Positions 8,094-16,925 of a stretch of DNA of 64,000 nucleotides are shown one piece after another; within the stretch, counting starts at the first letter, position 1, and each line of letters starts with the position of its first letter. The translations under genes and the position numbers were made by a program. The stretch is taken from NCBI RefSeq assembly GCF_023283485.1, contig NZ_JAKILU010000002.1, forward strand, positions 1 to 64,000, in the 5' to 3' direction. A model generated the notes under the pieces. The model saw nothing but the letters and a program-made list of their open reading frames with translations, did no database searches and was not told the origin of the DNA. This DNA comes from Shewanella glacialipiscicola (GTDB lineage Bacteria > Pseudomonadota > Gammaproteobacteria > Enterobacterales > Shewanellaceae).

Positions 8094-8609
8094 TTGAAAA
8101 AACTATTATTAGTCATCAGTGTCTTTTTACTGAGCGGTTGCTTAGGTATGCCCAAATATGTTGAACCCGTAAATAATTTTGAGCTGAATCGATATTTGGG
8201 TAAATGGTACGAGATAGCACGATTAGATCATTCATTTGAAAGAGGATTAAGCCAAGTTAGCGCCGAATATAGCCTAAAAGATGATGGTGGCGTGATGGTG
8301 ATTAACCGTGGTTTTTCAACCGAAAAAAATGCATGGAAAGAAGCCGAAGGTAAAGCCTATTTTGTTAATGGCGATACTGAAGGCTATTTAAAAGTCTCCT
8401 TCTTTGGGCCATTTTATGGCTCCTATGTGGTCTTCGAATTAGATCATGAAAACTACCAATATGCTTTTATATCGGGGCCTGACACAGATTATTTGTGGTT
8501 ACTGGCAAGAACACCGACTGTGCCAGCAGAAGTACTGCAAAAGTTTGTTGATATGTCAAAAGCGCGCGGTTTTAATACTGACGACTTAATTTACGTACAA
8601 CAAAAATAA
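8094..8609 (+). CDS. blc: outer-membrane lipocalin (Blc family), TTG start
   Basis: Bacterial lipocalin, a beta-barrel lipoprotein that binds fatty acids or lysophospholipids, probably on the inner face of the outer membrane. The 171-aa product starts with KKLLLVISVFLLSGC, a lipoprotein signal with lipobox LSGC. The lipocalin motif GKWYEIARLDHSFERG follows. I set the start at TTG 8094 because GGAGG at 8084-8088 lies five bases before it and because this start leaves a normal signal peptide. ATG codons at 8028, 8049 and 8067 would add a polar extension. It is monocistronic and shares a bidirectional terminator with the opposing ybiT. Confidence 0.9.
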   Translation: MKKLLLVISVFLLSGCLGMPKYVEPVNNFELNRYLGKWYEIARLDHSFERGLSQVSAEYSLKDDGGVMVINRGFSTEKNAWKEAEGKAYFVNGDTEGYLKVSFFGPFYGSYVVFELDHENYQYAFISGPDTDYLWLLARTPTVPAEVLQKFVDMSKARGFNTDDLIYVQQK

Positions 8610-8647
8610 TGCTAACCCATAACGAGAATTAAGCAGAGAACAGAGAC

Positions 8648-8677
8648 AAAAACGCCGCAATTTATTGCGGCGTTTTT
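8648..8677. terminator. bidirectional terminator between blc and ybiT
   Basis: A 13-bp hairpin: AAAAACGCCGCAA at 8648-8660 pairs with TTGCGGCGTTTTT at 8665-8677 around TTTA. With A- and T-runs on the two flanks, it can end both convergent transcripts. Confidence 0.9.
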
Positions 8678-8713
8678 AGATTAGCAGCGCTTAATATCGC
8701 AGACTAATCAATC

Positions 8714-10306
8714 TTATAATTCAATCCCTTTACTGGCAAGGAACTCATCGTAACTGCCTCTGAAATCATTCACGCCTTTGTGAGTCACTTCAAGAATACG
8801 GTTCGCCAGTGACGATACAAATGCACGGTCATGACTCACGAAAATCAATGTGCCTTCGTACATTTCCAGCGCGTTGTTCAATGACTCAATCGATTCCATA
8901 TCCATATGGTTGGTCGGTTCATCGAGTACCAGAATGTTGGCTTTTTGCATGATGAGCTTACCAAATAACATGCGGCCCTTCTCACCACCCGATAACACTT
9001 TGACTGACTTTTTAATGTCGTCAGATCCAAACAACATACGGCCTAAAATAGCGCGTACTGATTGGTCATCATCTTCAGGTTTACGCCATTGGCTCATCCA
9101 CTCGAACAGAGTCATATCGTTTGCGAAATCAGACTCATGGTCCTGCGCATAATAACCAATGTTAGCGTTTTCAGACCATTGAATCGTACCGCTATCCTGT
9201 GGAATATCATGGATCAAGGTTCGTAACAGCGTTGTTTTACCCACACCGTTTTCACCCAATACCGCAATGCGCTCACCCACTTCAACAATCAAGTTTAAGT
9301 CTTTGAACAGTGGCGTATCGTAGCCTTTAGTTAATTGCTCAACCACTAAGGCATTACGGAATAATTTCTTTTCTTGCTCAAAACGAATGAACGGGTTCAC
9401 ACGGCTAGAGGCTTTAATATCATCTAACTTAATTTTGTCGATTTGACGGGCACGTGATGTAGCCTGTTTCGCCTTAGATGCGTTCGCAGAGAAGCGCGCT
9501 ACGAAGGTTTGCAGCTCAGAAATCTGGGCTTTTTTCTTGGCATTATCAGACAATAAACGCTCGCGAGCTTGAGTTGCCGCCTGCATATATTCGTCGTAGT
9601 TACCAGGATAAACGCGCAGCTCGCCGTAATCTAAGTCAGCCATATGAGTACAGACTGAGTTTAAGAAATATCTATCGTGCGAAATGATTACCATAGTGCT
9701 ATTACGTTGATTCAGCATGTCCTGTAACCAACGAATAGTGTCGATGTCCAAGTTGTTGGTAGGTTCGTCAAGTAGCAGCACATCAGGATCAGAGAACAAC
9801 GCCTGCGCTAACAATACTCGTAGTTTCAAACCTGGAGCGATTTCTGACATCAAACCAAAATGGGTTTCGATACTAATACCCACACCCAGCAGCAATTCGC
9901 CCGCACGAGATTCGGCGGTATAACCGTCCATCTCAGCAAAGTCCATCTCAAGATTAGCCACGGTAATACCGTCTTCTTCACTCATTTCAGGTAAAGAATA
10001 AATACGGTCACGCTCTTGCTTAACCTTCCACAGTTCGCGGTGGCCCATGATCACAGTATCAATTAGGTTGAATTCTTCATAACCAAACTGGTTCTGGCTT
10101 AATTTACCCAGACGCTCATTGACATCTAACGAGACGTTACCGCTGCTAGGGTCTAGATCACCACACAGGATCTTCATGAAGGTCGATTTACCACAGCCAT
10201 TTGCGCCGATAAGACCGTAACGGTTACCTCCGCCAAATTTAACTGAGATGTTTTCAAACAGTGGCTTAGCGCCGAACTGCATGGTGATATTTGCTGTTGT
10301 GATCAA
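8714..10306 (-). CDS. ybiT: ABC-F family ATPase YbiT, TTG start
   Basis: Cytoplasmic ABC-F protein with two ATP-binding domains and no membrane part. This family acts on the ribosome exit site during translation. The 530-aa length matches the E. coli YbiT family. Walker A motifs are GANGCGKST near residue 35 and GENGVGKTT near 350. The Walker B segments are [11 protein letters not shown] and [11 protein letters not shown]. The inter-domain linker is rich in Lys and Arg. The start codon is TTG with GGAAG six bases upstream, and the N-terminus aligns with E. coli YbiT from this codon, so the TTG is likely genuine. It is probably monocistronic with the 345-bp region upstream as its promoter. Confidence 0.93.
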   Translation of the reverse strand: MITTANITMQFGAKPLFENISVKFGGGNRYGLIGANGCGKSTFMKILCGDLDPSSGNVSLDVNERLGKLSQNQFGYEEFNLIDTVIMGHRELWKVKQERDRIYSLPEMSEEDGITVANLEMDFAEMDGYTAESRAGELLLGVGISIETHFGLMSEIAPGLKLRVLLAQALFSDPDVLLLDEPTNNLDIDTIRWLQDMLNQRNSTMVIISHDRYFLNSVCTHMADLDYGELRVYPGNYDEYMQAATQARERLLSDNAKKKAQISELQTFVARFSANASKAKQATSRARQIDKIKLDDIKASSRVNPFIRFEQEKKLFRNALVVEQLTKGYDTPLFKDLNLIVEVGERIAVLGENGVGKTTLLRTLIHDIPQDSGTIQWSENANIGYYAQDHESDFANDMTLFEWMSQWRKPEDDDQSVRAILGRMLFGSDDIKKSVKVLSGGEKGRMLFGKLIMQKANILVLDEPTNHMDMESIESLNNALEMYEGTLIFVSHDRAFVSSLANRILEVTHKGVNDFRGSYDEFLASKGIEL

Positions 10307-10444
10307 AATGAACTTCCAAATCGAGTAATGTTGGCCTAGCCAGCTGGCGCCGCTCTAAATAAGCATAAACCTAATAACGCTATGCCGAAGGGGTAAAAAT
10401 AAACGTGGCACTATAGCAGTTTGGGCTAAATTATCAACTACCAA

Positions 10445-10475
10445 GGCAGTATTAGCCTTTAACGCCAATACTGCC
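10445..10475. terminator. 9-bp stem-loop in the copA-ybiT gap
   Basis: GGCAGTATT at 10445-10453 pairs with AATACTGCC at 10467-10475 around 13 nt. It lies downstream of copA on the minus strand and could end that transcript, although there is no clean T-run. Confidence 0.4.
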
Positions 10476-10482
10476 ATTGCCG

Positions 10483-10500
10483 CTTAACATCGATGTTAAG
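10483..10500. promoter_or_regulatory. perfect 18-bp palindrome with ATCGAT core
   Basis: The 18 bases read identically on both strands, with arms CTTAACATC and GATGTTAAG. It lies about 180 bp upstream of the ybiT start. Perfect palindromes of this length without a loop are typical of operators for dimeric regulators. No regulator is identified. Confidence 0.4.
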
Positions 10501-10573
10501 CAACTAAACACACTTAATCAATTAGCTTAATTTTCAATAAGTTAGATCGACTTACCTAGGGTAACACTCAGGC

Positions 10574-10613
10574 TGGCATCGATTGGCATCGATTGGCATC
10601 GATTGGCATCGAG
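10574..10613 (+). repeat. four tandem copies of a 10-bp unit
   Basis: TGGCATCGAT is repeated exactly at 10574, 10584 and 10594, with a fourth copy at 10604 ending in G instead of T. The period is close to one helical turn, and each exact copy carries ATCGAT, the same core as the palindrome at 10483-10500. It may be slippage-generated or a protein-binding array. Confidence 0.85.
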
Positions 10614-10651
10614 AATATCTCCAACGCCAAGACTGAACTTTAATAGCCCGA

Positions 10652-12886
10652 TTATAACTTCTGCCGTCTTAAACGATTAGCGTTAGTCACGACGGTTAAC
10701 GAAGACAACGCCATAGCCGCCCCCGCAATCACGGGGCTTAACAGCATACCAGTTAACGGATAAAGCACACCTGCGGCAATGGGAATGCCTAAACTGTTAT
10801 ACACAAAGGCGCCAAATAGGTTCTGTTTGATATTGGTAATAGTTGCCCGAGACAGCGCCAATATGTGAGCAATCACGATTAACTGTGGTGATAATAAGGT
10901 CATATCCGCACTTTCAATCGCCACCTCAGTGCCCGATCCCATCGCGATGCCCACATCGGCGCTCATTAAAGCTGGCGCGTCGTTAATGCCATCACCTACC
11001 ATAGCAACCACATGCCCTTGCTTTTGCAAATCCTTCACATGCTGTTGTTTTTGCTCGGGTAGTACGCTGGCGATCACTTCACTGATACCGACTTGGTTTG
11101 CTACGGCTTGTGCTGTTTGTGGGTTATCACCGGTCAATAACACCACGCGAATACCACTTTGCAGCATAGCTGCAATCGCCGCTTTAGCATCGGGTTTAAT
11201 CGGATCGGCCAGTGCGATAGTGGCCACTAACGTACCTGCCCTTGCAACGTAAATGGGGGTTTTGCCTTGGTTAGCAAAACTCAAGGTTGCTTGCGGGTCT
11301 AACGCACTGCCATCAGGATTAACAATGTCCAATTCCGTCATCAAGGCAAGATTACCAATAGCAAAGTGAACACTATCAACTTCGCCGGTAATGCCTTTAC
11401 CTTGATGGTTAATAAAACTTTGGGTATCCGGTAATTGCGATAGCGATTCCTTGGCATAATTGACAATAGCACTGGCCAATGGGTGCTCTGAATGTTGTTC
11501 AAGACTAGCAATCGCACCGAGTAATTGCGTTTTTTCCGCATTATCTAGTGTTTGAACTAAGGTAAAATCCGTCACTTGCGGTTTGCCTAACGTCACGGTG
11601 CCTGTTTTATCAAGCACAACGCAATCGACCTTACTTGCTGTTTGCAGCGCCTCACCATTTTTGACTAATACACCCATTTGAGCTGCGCGGCCAACGGCCA
11701 CCATAATCGACATGGGTGTTGCCAGTCCAAGCGCACAAGGACAAGCAATAATCAGCACACTAGTCAACACCACTAGCGCATGACTCAAGGCGGGCGCTGG
11801 ACCAACAAAATACCAAATCGCGGCAGCAACAACAGCGATGATAACGACTGTTGGCACAAATACGGCTGAAATTTTATCAGCCAACCGACCTATGGGTAAC
11901 TTAGAGGTTTGCGCCTGTTGTACCAGCGCAATAATTTTGGCAAGCCTAGTATCCTGCTGGCCAGCTGTTACTCGATAAACCAAGCTACCGTTGCCATTTA
12001 CTGTACCTGCACTTAAGCTATCTCCGCGATTTTTAAGCACGGGAATAGGCTCGCCCGTCAACATGGCTTCATCTAATAGGGATTGCCCAGTTTCAACAAC
12101 GCCATCGAGCGCCACTCTATCCCCAGGACGTAAGCGCAACTTATCGCCAAGTTTAAGCTGACTTATTTCAACCTGTTCATCGCCTTTGTCGCTGATACGG
12201 ATAGCCGTAGTCGATTGTAATCCGAGTAATCTCTGTACTGCCTCGCTCGTTTTGCCGCGCGCTTTGAGCTCAAATCCGTGGCCTAAGTTAATTAATCCTA
12301 AAATCATCACGCTGGCTTCAAAATACACATGGCGAGTCTCCATCGGAAAAGCACTGGGCATAATCACCACCAGCATAGAATACGCCCATGCCGTAGTGGT
12401 ACCGAGCACGATTAGGGTGTCCATATTAGTCGTTTTGGCTTTGAGTGCCCGCCACATACCTTGATAAAAATGCCCACCCGTCGTCACCAGTAAAGCCAAC
12501 GTTACCAGTCCCATTATGCCCCAGCCAAGTTGCATACTCGGGCTATTGATCATCATTTCACCGCCCAGTAACCCCCATAACATCATAGGCATACCAACCG
12601 CGAGCGCCGCTATCGCTTGGCGCATTCGCAACCGATACTCAGCGGCATCTGCGATGCGTTTTTCTTCGGCGGCGGCCTTAGCATCAACCACCACCTGTGC
12701 GGGAAATCCCGCATTAGCCATCACAGCTAACGCGGTATCAACATTCATGTTGCCGTCTACCGTCACTTGTTTATCCGCGAGGTTAACGCGCGCCTCGACG
12801 CCCTCTTGAGCGACAAGTGCTTTTTCAATTTTAGCAACGCAGCCTGCACAATTCATATTGGCAACATAGAGCCTGATCTGAGCCAT
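10652..12886 (-). CDS. copA: copper-exporting P1B-type ATPase CopA
   Basis: Inner-membrane ATPase that exports Cu(I) from the cytoplasm. The 744-aa protein has one N-terminal metal-binding domain with CAGC at residues 13-16, eight predicted membrane helices, the copper-specific CPC motif at 382-384, phosphorylated Asp 426 in DKTGT, actuator TGE and hinge GDGINDAP. I start it at the ATG at 12886 (MAQIRLY) because AAGGAA precedes it and because the CueR-type promoter at 12924-12954 lies upstream. Longer in-frame starts up to 12988 would begin upstream of that promoter. It is divergent from cueR, the usual arrangement for a CueR target. Confidence 0.95.
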   Translation of the reverse strand: MAQIRLYVANMNCAGCVAKIEKALVAQEGVEARVNLADKQVTVDGNMNVDTALAVMANAGFPAQVVVDAKAAAEEKRIADAAEYRLRMRQAIAALAVGMPMMLWGLLGGEMMINSPSMQLGWGIMGLVTLALLVTTGGHFYQGMWRALKAKTTNMDTLIVLGTTTAWAYSMLVVIMPSAFPMETRHVYFEASVMILGLINLGHGFELKARGKTSEAVQRLLGLQSTTAIRISDKGDEQVEISQLKLGDKLRLRPGDRVALDGVVETGQSLLDEAMLTGEPIPVLKNRGDSLSAGTVNGNGSLVYRVTAGQQDTRLAKIIALVQQAQTSKLPIGRLADKISAVFVPTVVIIAVVAAAIWYFVGPAPALSHALVVLTSVLIIACPCALGLATPMSIMVAVGRAAQMGVLVKNGEALQTASKVDCVVLDKTGTVTLGKPQVTDFTLVQTLDNAEKTQLLGAIASLEQHSEHPLASAIVNYAKESLSQLPDTQSFINHQGKGITGEVDSVHFAIGNLALMTELDIVNPDGSALDPQATLSFANQGKTPIYVARAGTLVATIALADPIKPDAKAAIAAMLQSGIRVVLLTGDNPQTAQAVANQVGISEVIASVLPEQKQQHVKDLQKQGHVVAMVGDGINDAPALMSADVGIAMGSGTEVAIESADMTLLSPQLIVIAHILALSRATITNIKQNLFGAFVYNSLGIPIAAGVLYPLTGMLLSPVIAGAAMALSSLTVVTNANRLRRQKL

Positions 12887-12923
12887 AAAATATTCCTTAG
12901 TTGAACTTTTACGCGATAGGCTT

Positions 12924-12954
12924 AAGATAAAGTCTCCCATTAATGGAGAGTCAA
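12924..12954 (-). promoter_or_regulatory. CueR-type copA promoter with 19-bp spacer
   Basis: On the minus strand, TTGACT (12949-12954) and TATCTT (12924-12929) are separated by 19 bp, the long spacing that MerR-family activators correct by twisting DNA. The spacer holds a near-perfect dyad with AGTCTCC on one side and GGAGAGT on the other. Its position directly in front of copA and beside cueR makes CueR the likely regulator. Confidence 0.8.
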
Positions 12955-13083
12955 GCATCAATTGATTGAATGTGACAACAGTAACCATTTACCCTCAAAA
13001 AGATAAGTAAAACGCGGCGTTAACCCATACTAGCGCTTATCGTCGTGGTCATAGTCGTTGTTGTAGTCAAAGCCGAGGTGAAA

Positions 13084-13533
13084 ATGAAGATAGGTAAAGT
13101 GGCAAAACAAACGGGCTTAAGCGTTAAGAGTATCCGTTATTATCATGATATTGGCTTAGTCTGCGCCGAGCGAAATCAGGCGGGTTATCGGGTTTATCGC
13201 CATTCAGATATTGAGGCTCTTAAGTTTGTGCACCAGTGCCGCGACTTAGGTTTTAGTTTAGAGGATTGCAAATCATTGCTGGGTCTTAAGGGTAACGAAA
13301 GTCGTAATGCAGAGGATGTAAAACAGCTTACCCGCACTCACCTTGCCTATGTCGAGCAGCAAATTAGTAAGTTGCAGCAACTTAGGGCGCAATTACAACA
13401 TATGGTGACCCAATGCCAAGGTGGCGAACAACCCCACTGCGCCATTATTGATAGCCTAAGTCATACGCCCCAAAAGGAAAAGAGCCTACAAGATACAACC
13501 TCTTCGTGTTGCCATAAAAGCCCCGCAGAATAA
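13084..13533 (+). CDS. cueR: copper-responsive MerR-family regulator CueR
   Basis: Cytoplasmic Cu(I) sensor that activates copA. The 149-aa protein opens with a MerR winged-helix domain (MKIGKVAKQTGLSVKSIRYY), followed by a dimerisation helix at about 80-108. Two cysteines spaced C-X7-C (CQGGEQPHC) match the metal-binding loop of CueR, which selects monovalent copper, silver or gold. The ATG at 13084 follows GAGGTG, and an upstream in-frame GTG would add a Val-rich run with no ribosome site. An unusual C-terminal tail (SSCCHKSPAE) carries two extra adjacent cysteines. It is convergent with the S9 peptidase gene. Confidence 0.9.
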   Translation: MKIGKVAKQTGLSVKSIRYYHDIGLVCAERNQAGYRVYRHSDIEALKFVHQCRDLGFSLEDCKSLLGLKGNESRNAEDVKQLTRTHLAYVEQQISKLQQLRAQLQHMVTQCQGGEQPHCAIIDSLSHTPQKEKSLQDTTSSCCHKSPAE

Positions 13534-13538
13534 CAACG

Positions 13539-13580
13539 GCCAGTATCAACCACTGCAATTCTGGGTTATTGATGACTGGC
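13539..13580. terminator. inverted repeat at the cueR / peptidase convergence
   Basis: GCCAGT-ATCAA at 13539-13549 pairs with TTGAT-G-ACTGGC near 13569-13580, with one bulged base. It overlaps the last codons of the minus-strand peptidase gene. It may end cueR transcription, though no T-run follows. Confidence 0.35.
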
Positions 13581-15614
13581 ACTGCTTGGCTTTAACGCCG
13601 CGGCATTATCAAGCAACAAGCTAGGCAATGTACCCGCAGGCGTAAAATGAAACACTTGTCCATAAAATGCCAGTTCAGTGTCTAAACTCGCCGCTTTATG
13701 TTCGGGTATCCAGCCATCATGCGTCTGGTCTTCATAACTGATATAGGCTGTCGGCACCCCTTTGGCTTTTAAGGCGGTATAAATCTGTTGCGATTGCTGT
13801 GACGGCACAATTTGCCCTCTTAAACCTTGAATAATAAGCAAAGGTTCGTTTAATCCCTCAAGATGATAAAACGGCGATCGCTCTCGATAACGCGCTTTAT
13901 TCTCAGCATAGGGACCAATGAGTTGATCTAAATAGCCCGTCTCAAACTTATGTGTGTTATTGGCAAGCTGCTCAAAATCACTGATACCCGCGTAACTCAC
14001 GCCCGCTTGAAAAACATCGTAAAAAGCTAAAGATGACATGACCGTTAGTCCCCCAGCACTAATGCCGCGAATCGCTAACTTTTGCGCATCGACCCAACCT
14101 TTAGTAACCACATATTGAGCCGCATTGACGACATCTTCCACGTCGGCTTGGCCCCATTGCCCATAGAGACTTTGACGATAGGCACGGCCAAAACCACTAC
14201 TCCCACGAAAATTAACGTCAAGTACCGCAAAACCACGGCTGGTCCAAAACTGGATATCACTACGATAAGCCAGACTCGCGCGCGCAGTCGGGCCGCCGTG
14301 CAACATCACAATTAATGGCGGTCGAGTGTCATGGGGGGCGATATAATTGGGGTTAACGGGCTCATAAAAATAACCGTAGGCTTGTTGATGCTTACCGGTT
14401 TCAAAGGTGATAGTTTTTGCCCGTGAAATATAATGAGGATCAAGCTTGGCTAAGTTAGGGCTATAAACCAACTCAGTGCCGCGGCCTATCACTTTATAAA
14501 TCCCCTTTTCTGGAGTGGCCTTAGCGCCAATAAAATAAACGCCACCTTCTCCCCTTATCACTTGGGTTATTTCACCAAAGTCAACGGCCAAAGATTCAAT
14601 CAAACCAGAATCCAAATACAAGCGAATTAACGCCGCCTGACTCCCTAACATATAGCTGGCAATAATTGTGTTTTCGGATTCAAAGGCATAGTTATGATTA
14701 CCTAAATACCAATCAGCCACAGCAAACTCAGCACTTTTACTCAGTACAGGGGATAGGGTGTTTTTCGGCGTAACACGATAGATGTTCCACCAATCACTCA
14801 TATCCGAGACGACATAGAGTTGCCCATCAGGACTGAACAGTGGTTGAGATACAGAAGAATCTGTCGGCGTATTTATCTTACGAATATTATTTAACTGACC
14901 TTTACGATCGAGATCACCAAGCCAGAGAACGCTGTTATCCCATGGCATGTAGGGATGTTCCCATGTGATCCATGCAAGCTTCGAGTTATCGGGCGAAATA
15001 GCAGGCGCTGAGATAAAATCATGCCCCGAGACAAGGGTGTCACCTTCTTCGGCAAAATTGAGGTTAATCGTCACTAAACTGGCTTTAGGTTCGCCCGCTT
15101 GGCGATGATCTTCGCGCACACAGATAATCCGCGACCCCTTAGGATAAGCAACACAGTCGGCATGGCGGGTGCCATTTGGGGTTAACGGTAATGACGGTTG
15201 ATTAGGCGCAAAGCGATAAAATAATTGATCGTCCGCTTTAGTGACAAATAAACTCTGGCCAATGCCTAAAAAGGCAGCTCCGCCATATTCGTGCACTGTG
15301 GATTTAACGTTAAAATTCGGTGGTACCACCTCAATAATATCACCCTGCTGATCAAGCTTCTTAATGCCAACTTGCCCCTGCTTTTCGCCATTAGACTCGG
15401 CAAAATACAGCGTGCCTGCCACGCTTTGTAATTCAATCACGCTATCGGACTGTTGAAATACATTCGCCGCCAATAAAGGAGAAACCCAGCTACCATAGGG
15501 GGCAGTAATCCGCGTACCATTATCACTCGGGCGTGGCACCTGCTCGTTCGAAGGCTCGCATGCACTCAAACATAACAAGCCAGCCAAGAGGTATAAATAT
15601 TGATATAACCCCAT
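13566..15614 (-). CDS. S9 (prolyl oligopeptidase) family lipoprotein with an altered catalytic triad
   Basis: Predicted membrane-anchored serine peptidase of the dipeptidyl aminopeptidase / acylaminoacyl-peptidase type. The 682-aa product starts with a lipoprotein signal (LYLLAGLLCLSAC, lipobox LSAC). A beta-propeller-like region runs to about residue 410 and an alpha/beta-hydrolase domain follows. Nucleophile S519 lies in GISAGG and His 632 in QTHDGW. The acidic residue normally found in HGxxDxxV is replaced: the protein reads QGLRGQIVP with Gly 600. The start at 15614 has GGAGAG seven bases upstream, and starts further out add a polar extension. The small gene upstream is probably in the same operon. 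Confidence 0.85.
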   Translation of the reverse strand: MGLYQYLYLLAGLLCLSACEPSNEQVPRPSDNGTRITAPYGSWVSPLLAANVFQQSDSVIELQSVAGTLYFAESNGEKQGQVGIKKLDQQGDIIEVVPPNFNVKSTVHEYGGAAFLGIGQSLFVTKADDQLFYRFAPNQPSLPLTPNGTRHADCVAYPKGSRIICVREDHRQAGEPKASLVTINLNFAEEGDTLVSGHDFISAPAISPDNSKLAWITWEHPYMPWDNSVLWLGDLDRKGQLNNIRKINTPTDSSVSQPLFSPDGQLYVVSDMSDWWNIYRVTPKNTLSPVLSKSAEFAVADWYLGNHNYAFESENTIIASYMLGSQAALIRLYLDSGLIESLAVDFGEITQVIRGEGGVYFIGAKATPEKGIYKVIGRGTELVYSPNLAKLDPHYISRAKTITFETGKHQQAYGYFYEPVNPNYIAPHDTRPPLIVMLHGGPTARASLAYRSDIQFWTSRGFAVLDVNFRGSSGFGRAYRQSLYGQWGQADVEDVVNAAQYVVTKGWVDAQKLAIRGISAGGLTVMSSLAFYDVFQAGVSYAGISDFEQLANNTHKFETGYLDQLIGPYAENKARYRERSPFYHLEGLNEPLLIIQGLRGQIVPSQQSQQIYTALKAKGVPTAYISYEDQTHDGWIPEHKAASLDTELAFYGQVFHFTPAGTLPSLLLDNAAALKPSSASHQ

Positions 15615-15677
15615 TGTTTCTCTCCAATGTTTGCTTACTGCGCAAACTGAAACAAAAATATGAATGTGCAACACAGA

Positions 15678-15932
15678 TTATTTTTTAAATGGATTTTTAC
15701 ATTTTTTTAAAAACCAATGCACGACTTGTGCTTGCTGCGTCTGAGTCAAACCAAAATAAATGCATATCCAAGGTGAGAGCAGGAAAAACCAAGGAATAAC
15801 CGCAACAGAACGACCGCTGAAAAGCAGAAAAAAGAACCCACAATAGATCACTATCAGCCCTAAAACACCGACAATCAGCATCATGCGTTGCGTTATCTTC
15901 TCAAGCCAGAGGGCTTTATGCTGCCAAGACAT
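15678..15932 (-). CDS. small two-helix membrane protein (hypothetical)
   Basis: Unrecognised 84-aa inner-membrane protein. Two hydrophobic segments (IVGVLGLIVIYCGFFFLLF and VIPWFFLLSPWICIYFGL) form a hairpin, and both ends are basic. The start is uncertain: MSWQHKA at 15932 has GGAG about 12 bases upstream, while ATGs at 15950 and 15959 lack a ribosome site but would give up to 93 residues. It ends 63 bp before the S9 peptidase start on the same strand, so the two are probably co-transcribed. Confidence 0.6.
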   Translation of the reverse strand: MSWQHKALWLEKITQRMMLIVGVLGLIVIYCGFFFLLFSGRSVAVIPWFFLLSPWICIYFGLTQTQQAQVVHWFLKKCKNPFKK

Positions 15933-16085
15933 GCGGATGTTAAGCTCCATTACATACAATAAACCGGTTTATTGTATGGTGTGAAAAGTGGATGGCGATT
16001 GTTTAAGGTTAACCAGTAAATGTCAACTCTAACAACAGGGAACAACCCGCTGTGATAGCCGCGATTATCTTTGCTTTACACATAA

Positions 16086-16109
16086 AAAACCGAGCTTAAG
16101 CTCGGTTTT
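16086..16109. terminator. bidirectional terminator after the valine/isoleucine operon
   Basis: A perfect 24-bp palindrome with arms AAAACCGAGCTT and AAGCTCGGTTTT. It lies 35 bp after the last gene of the minus-strand operon and has an A-run and a T-run on its flanks. Confidence 0.85.
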
Positions 16110-16143
16110 CTTCATCTCGATGACACATATATCATCAATATAC

Positions 16144-16902
16144 TTACAGGCGGATGCCGCCATCAATTTCAAATATACGACCATTCACATAATCGTTTTC
16201 AATAATAAAACGCACGGTTGAAGCGATTTCTTCAGCATGGCCAAGACGGCCAACGGGGATTAACGTTTCTAAACGCTCTAACGCTTCGGGTTTCATCGCA
16301 GCGGTCATTTCGGTTGCAATCACGCCTGGCGCAACTGCGGCACTACGAATATTGTGACGTGCCAGCTCTTTTGCCCAGCCAACCGACATAGCCGCAACGC
16401 CCGCTTTAGAGGCAGCATAGTTTGATTGCCCCATGTTACCCGCTTTAGCTAGACTAGAGATGTTAACAATCACCCCTGCTTGGCCAGATTCAATCATGGC
16501 AGCGGCGGCTTCACGACCACACAAGAAACTGCCCGTCAAATTAACATTGATAACCGATTGGAACTGCTCCAGTGACATACGGTCAGTGACTTTGCCGTCT
16601 TTGGCTTTGACTAACATACCATCACGTAAAATTCCGGCATTATTGACCAGTACGTTAACTTGACCAAAATCTTCTAAAATATAGGCGAACCCTGCAACCA
16701 CATCTTCTTCATCAGTAATATCTAAGGCATAACCTTGGACTTCGGTGTCTGAACCTAGCTCAGCACAAGCTCGCTCGAGTTTTTCTTGATCCACATCGAT
16801 AAGTGCTATTTTAGCGCCTGCCTGTGCAAAGTTTTGTGCCATTGCTAGGCCTAAACCACCCGCGCCGCCAGTAATGACGACAACCTTATCTTTTAAATCC
16901 AT
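16144..16902 (-). CDS. short-chain dehydrogenase (likely 2-methyl-3-hydroxyacyl-CoA dehydrogenase)
   Basis: NAD-dependent short-chain dehydrogenase of 252 aa. It has the cofactor motif TGGAGGLG near residue 11, NNAG near 88, and catalytic Ser (NISSLA) and Tyr-Lys (YAASK). It resembles FabG and human HSD10-type enzymes. As the last gene of a branched-chain amino acid operon that also has a thiolase, it probably oxidises 2-methyl-3-hydroxybutyryl-CoA in isoleucine breakdown. This role is inferred from context, and general 3-hydroxyacyl-CoA oxidation is the alternative. AAGGG precedes the ATG, and the gene starts 23 bp after mmsB. Confidence 0.85.
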   Translation of the reverse strand: MDLKDKVVVITGGAGGLGLAMAQNFAQAGAKIALIDVDQEKLERACAELGSDTEVQGYALDITDEEDVVAGFAYILEDFGQVNVLVNNAGILRDGMLVKAKDGKVTDRMSLEQFQSVINVNLTGSFLCGREAAAAMIESGQAGVIVNISSLAKAGNMGQSNYAASKAGVAAMSVGWAKELARHNIRSAAVAPGVIATEMTAAMKPEALERLETLIPVGRLGHAEEIASTVRFIIENDYVNGRIFEIDGGIRL

Positions 16903-16925
16903 CTGGTTATCCCTTGTTCTAATGT

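Larger units (their letters stand above)
10307..10651. other. ybiT upstream / copA downstream spacer with several repeats
   Basis: This 345-bp gap contains a stem-loop (10445-10475), an 18-bp palindrome (10483-10500) and a four-copy 10-bp tandem repeat (10574-10613), each listed separately. It must hold the ybiT promoter and the end of the copA transcript. No gene is seen. Confidence 0.7.

Noticed and set aside
10574..10613. CRISPR array
   Set aside because: The units are 10 bp and adjacent with no spacers, and no cas genes are seen.
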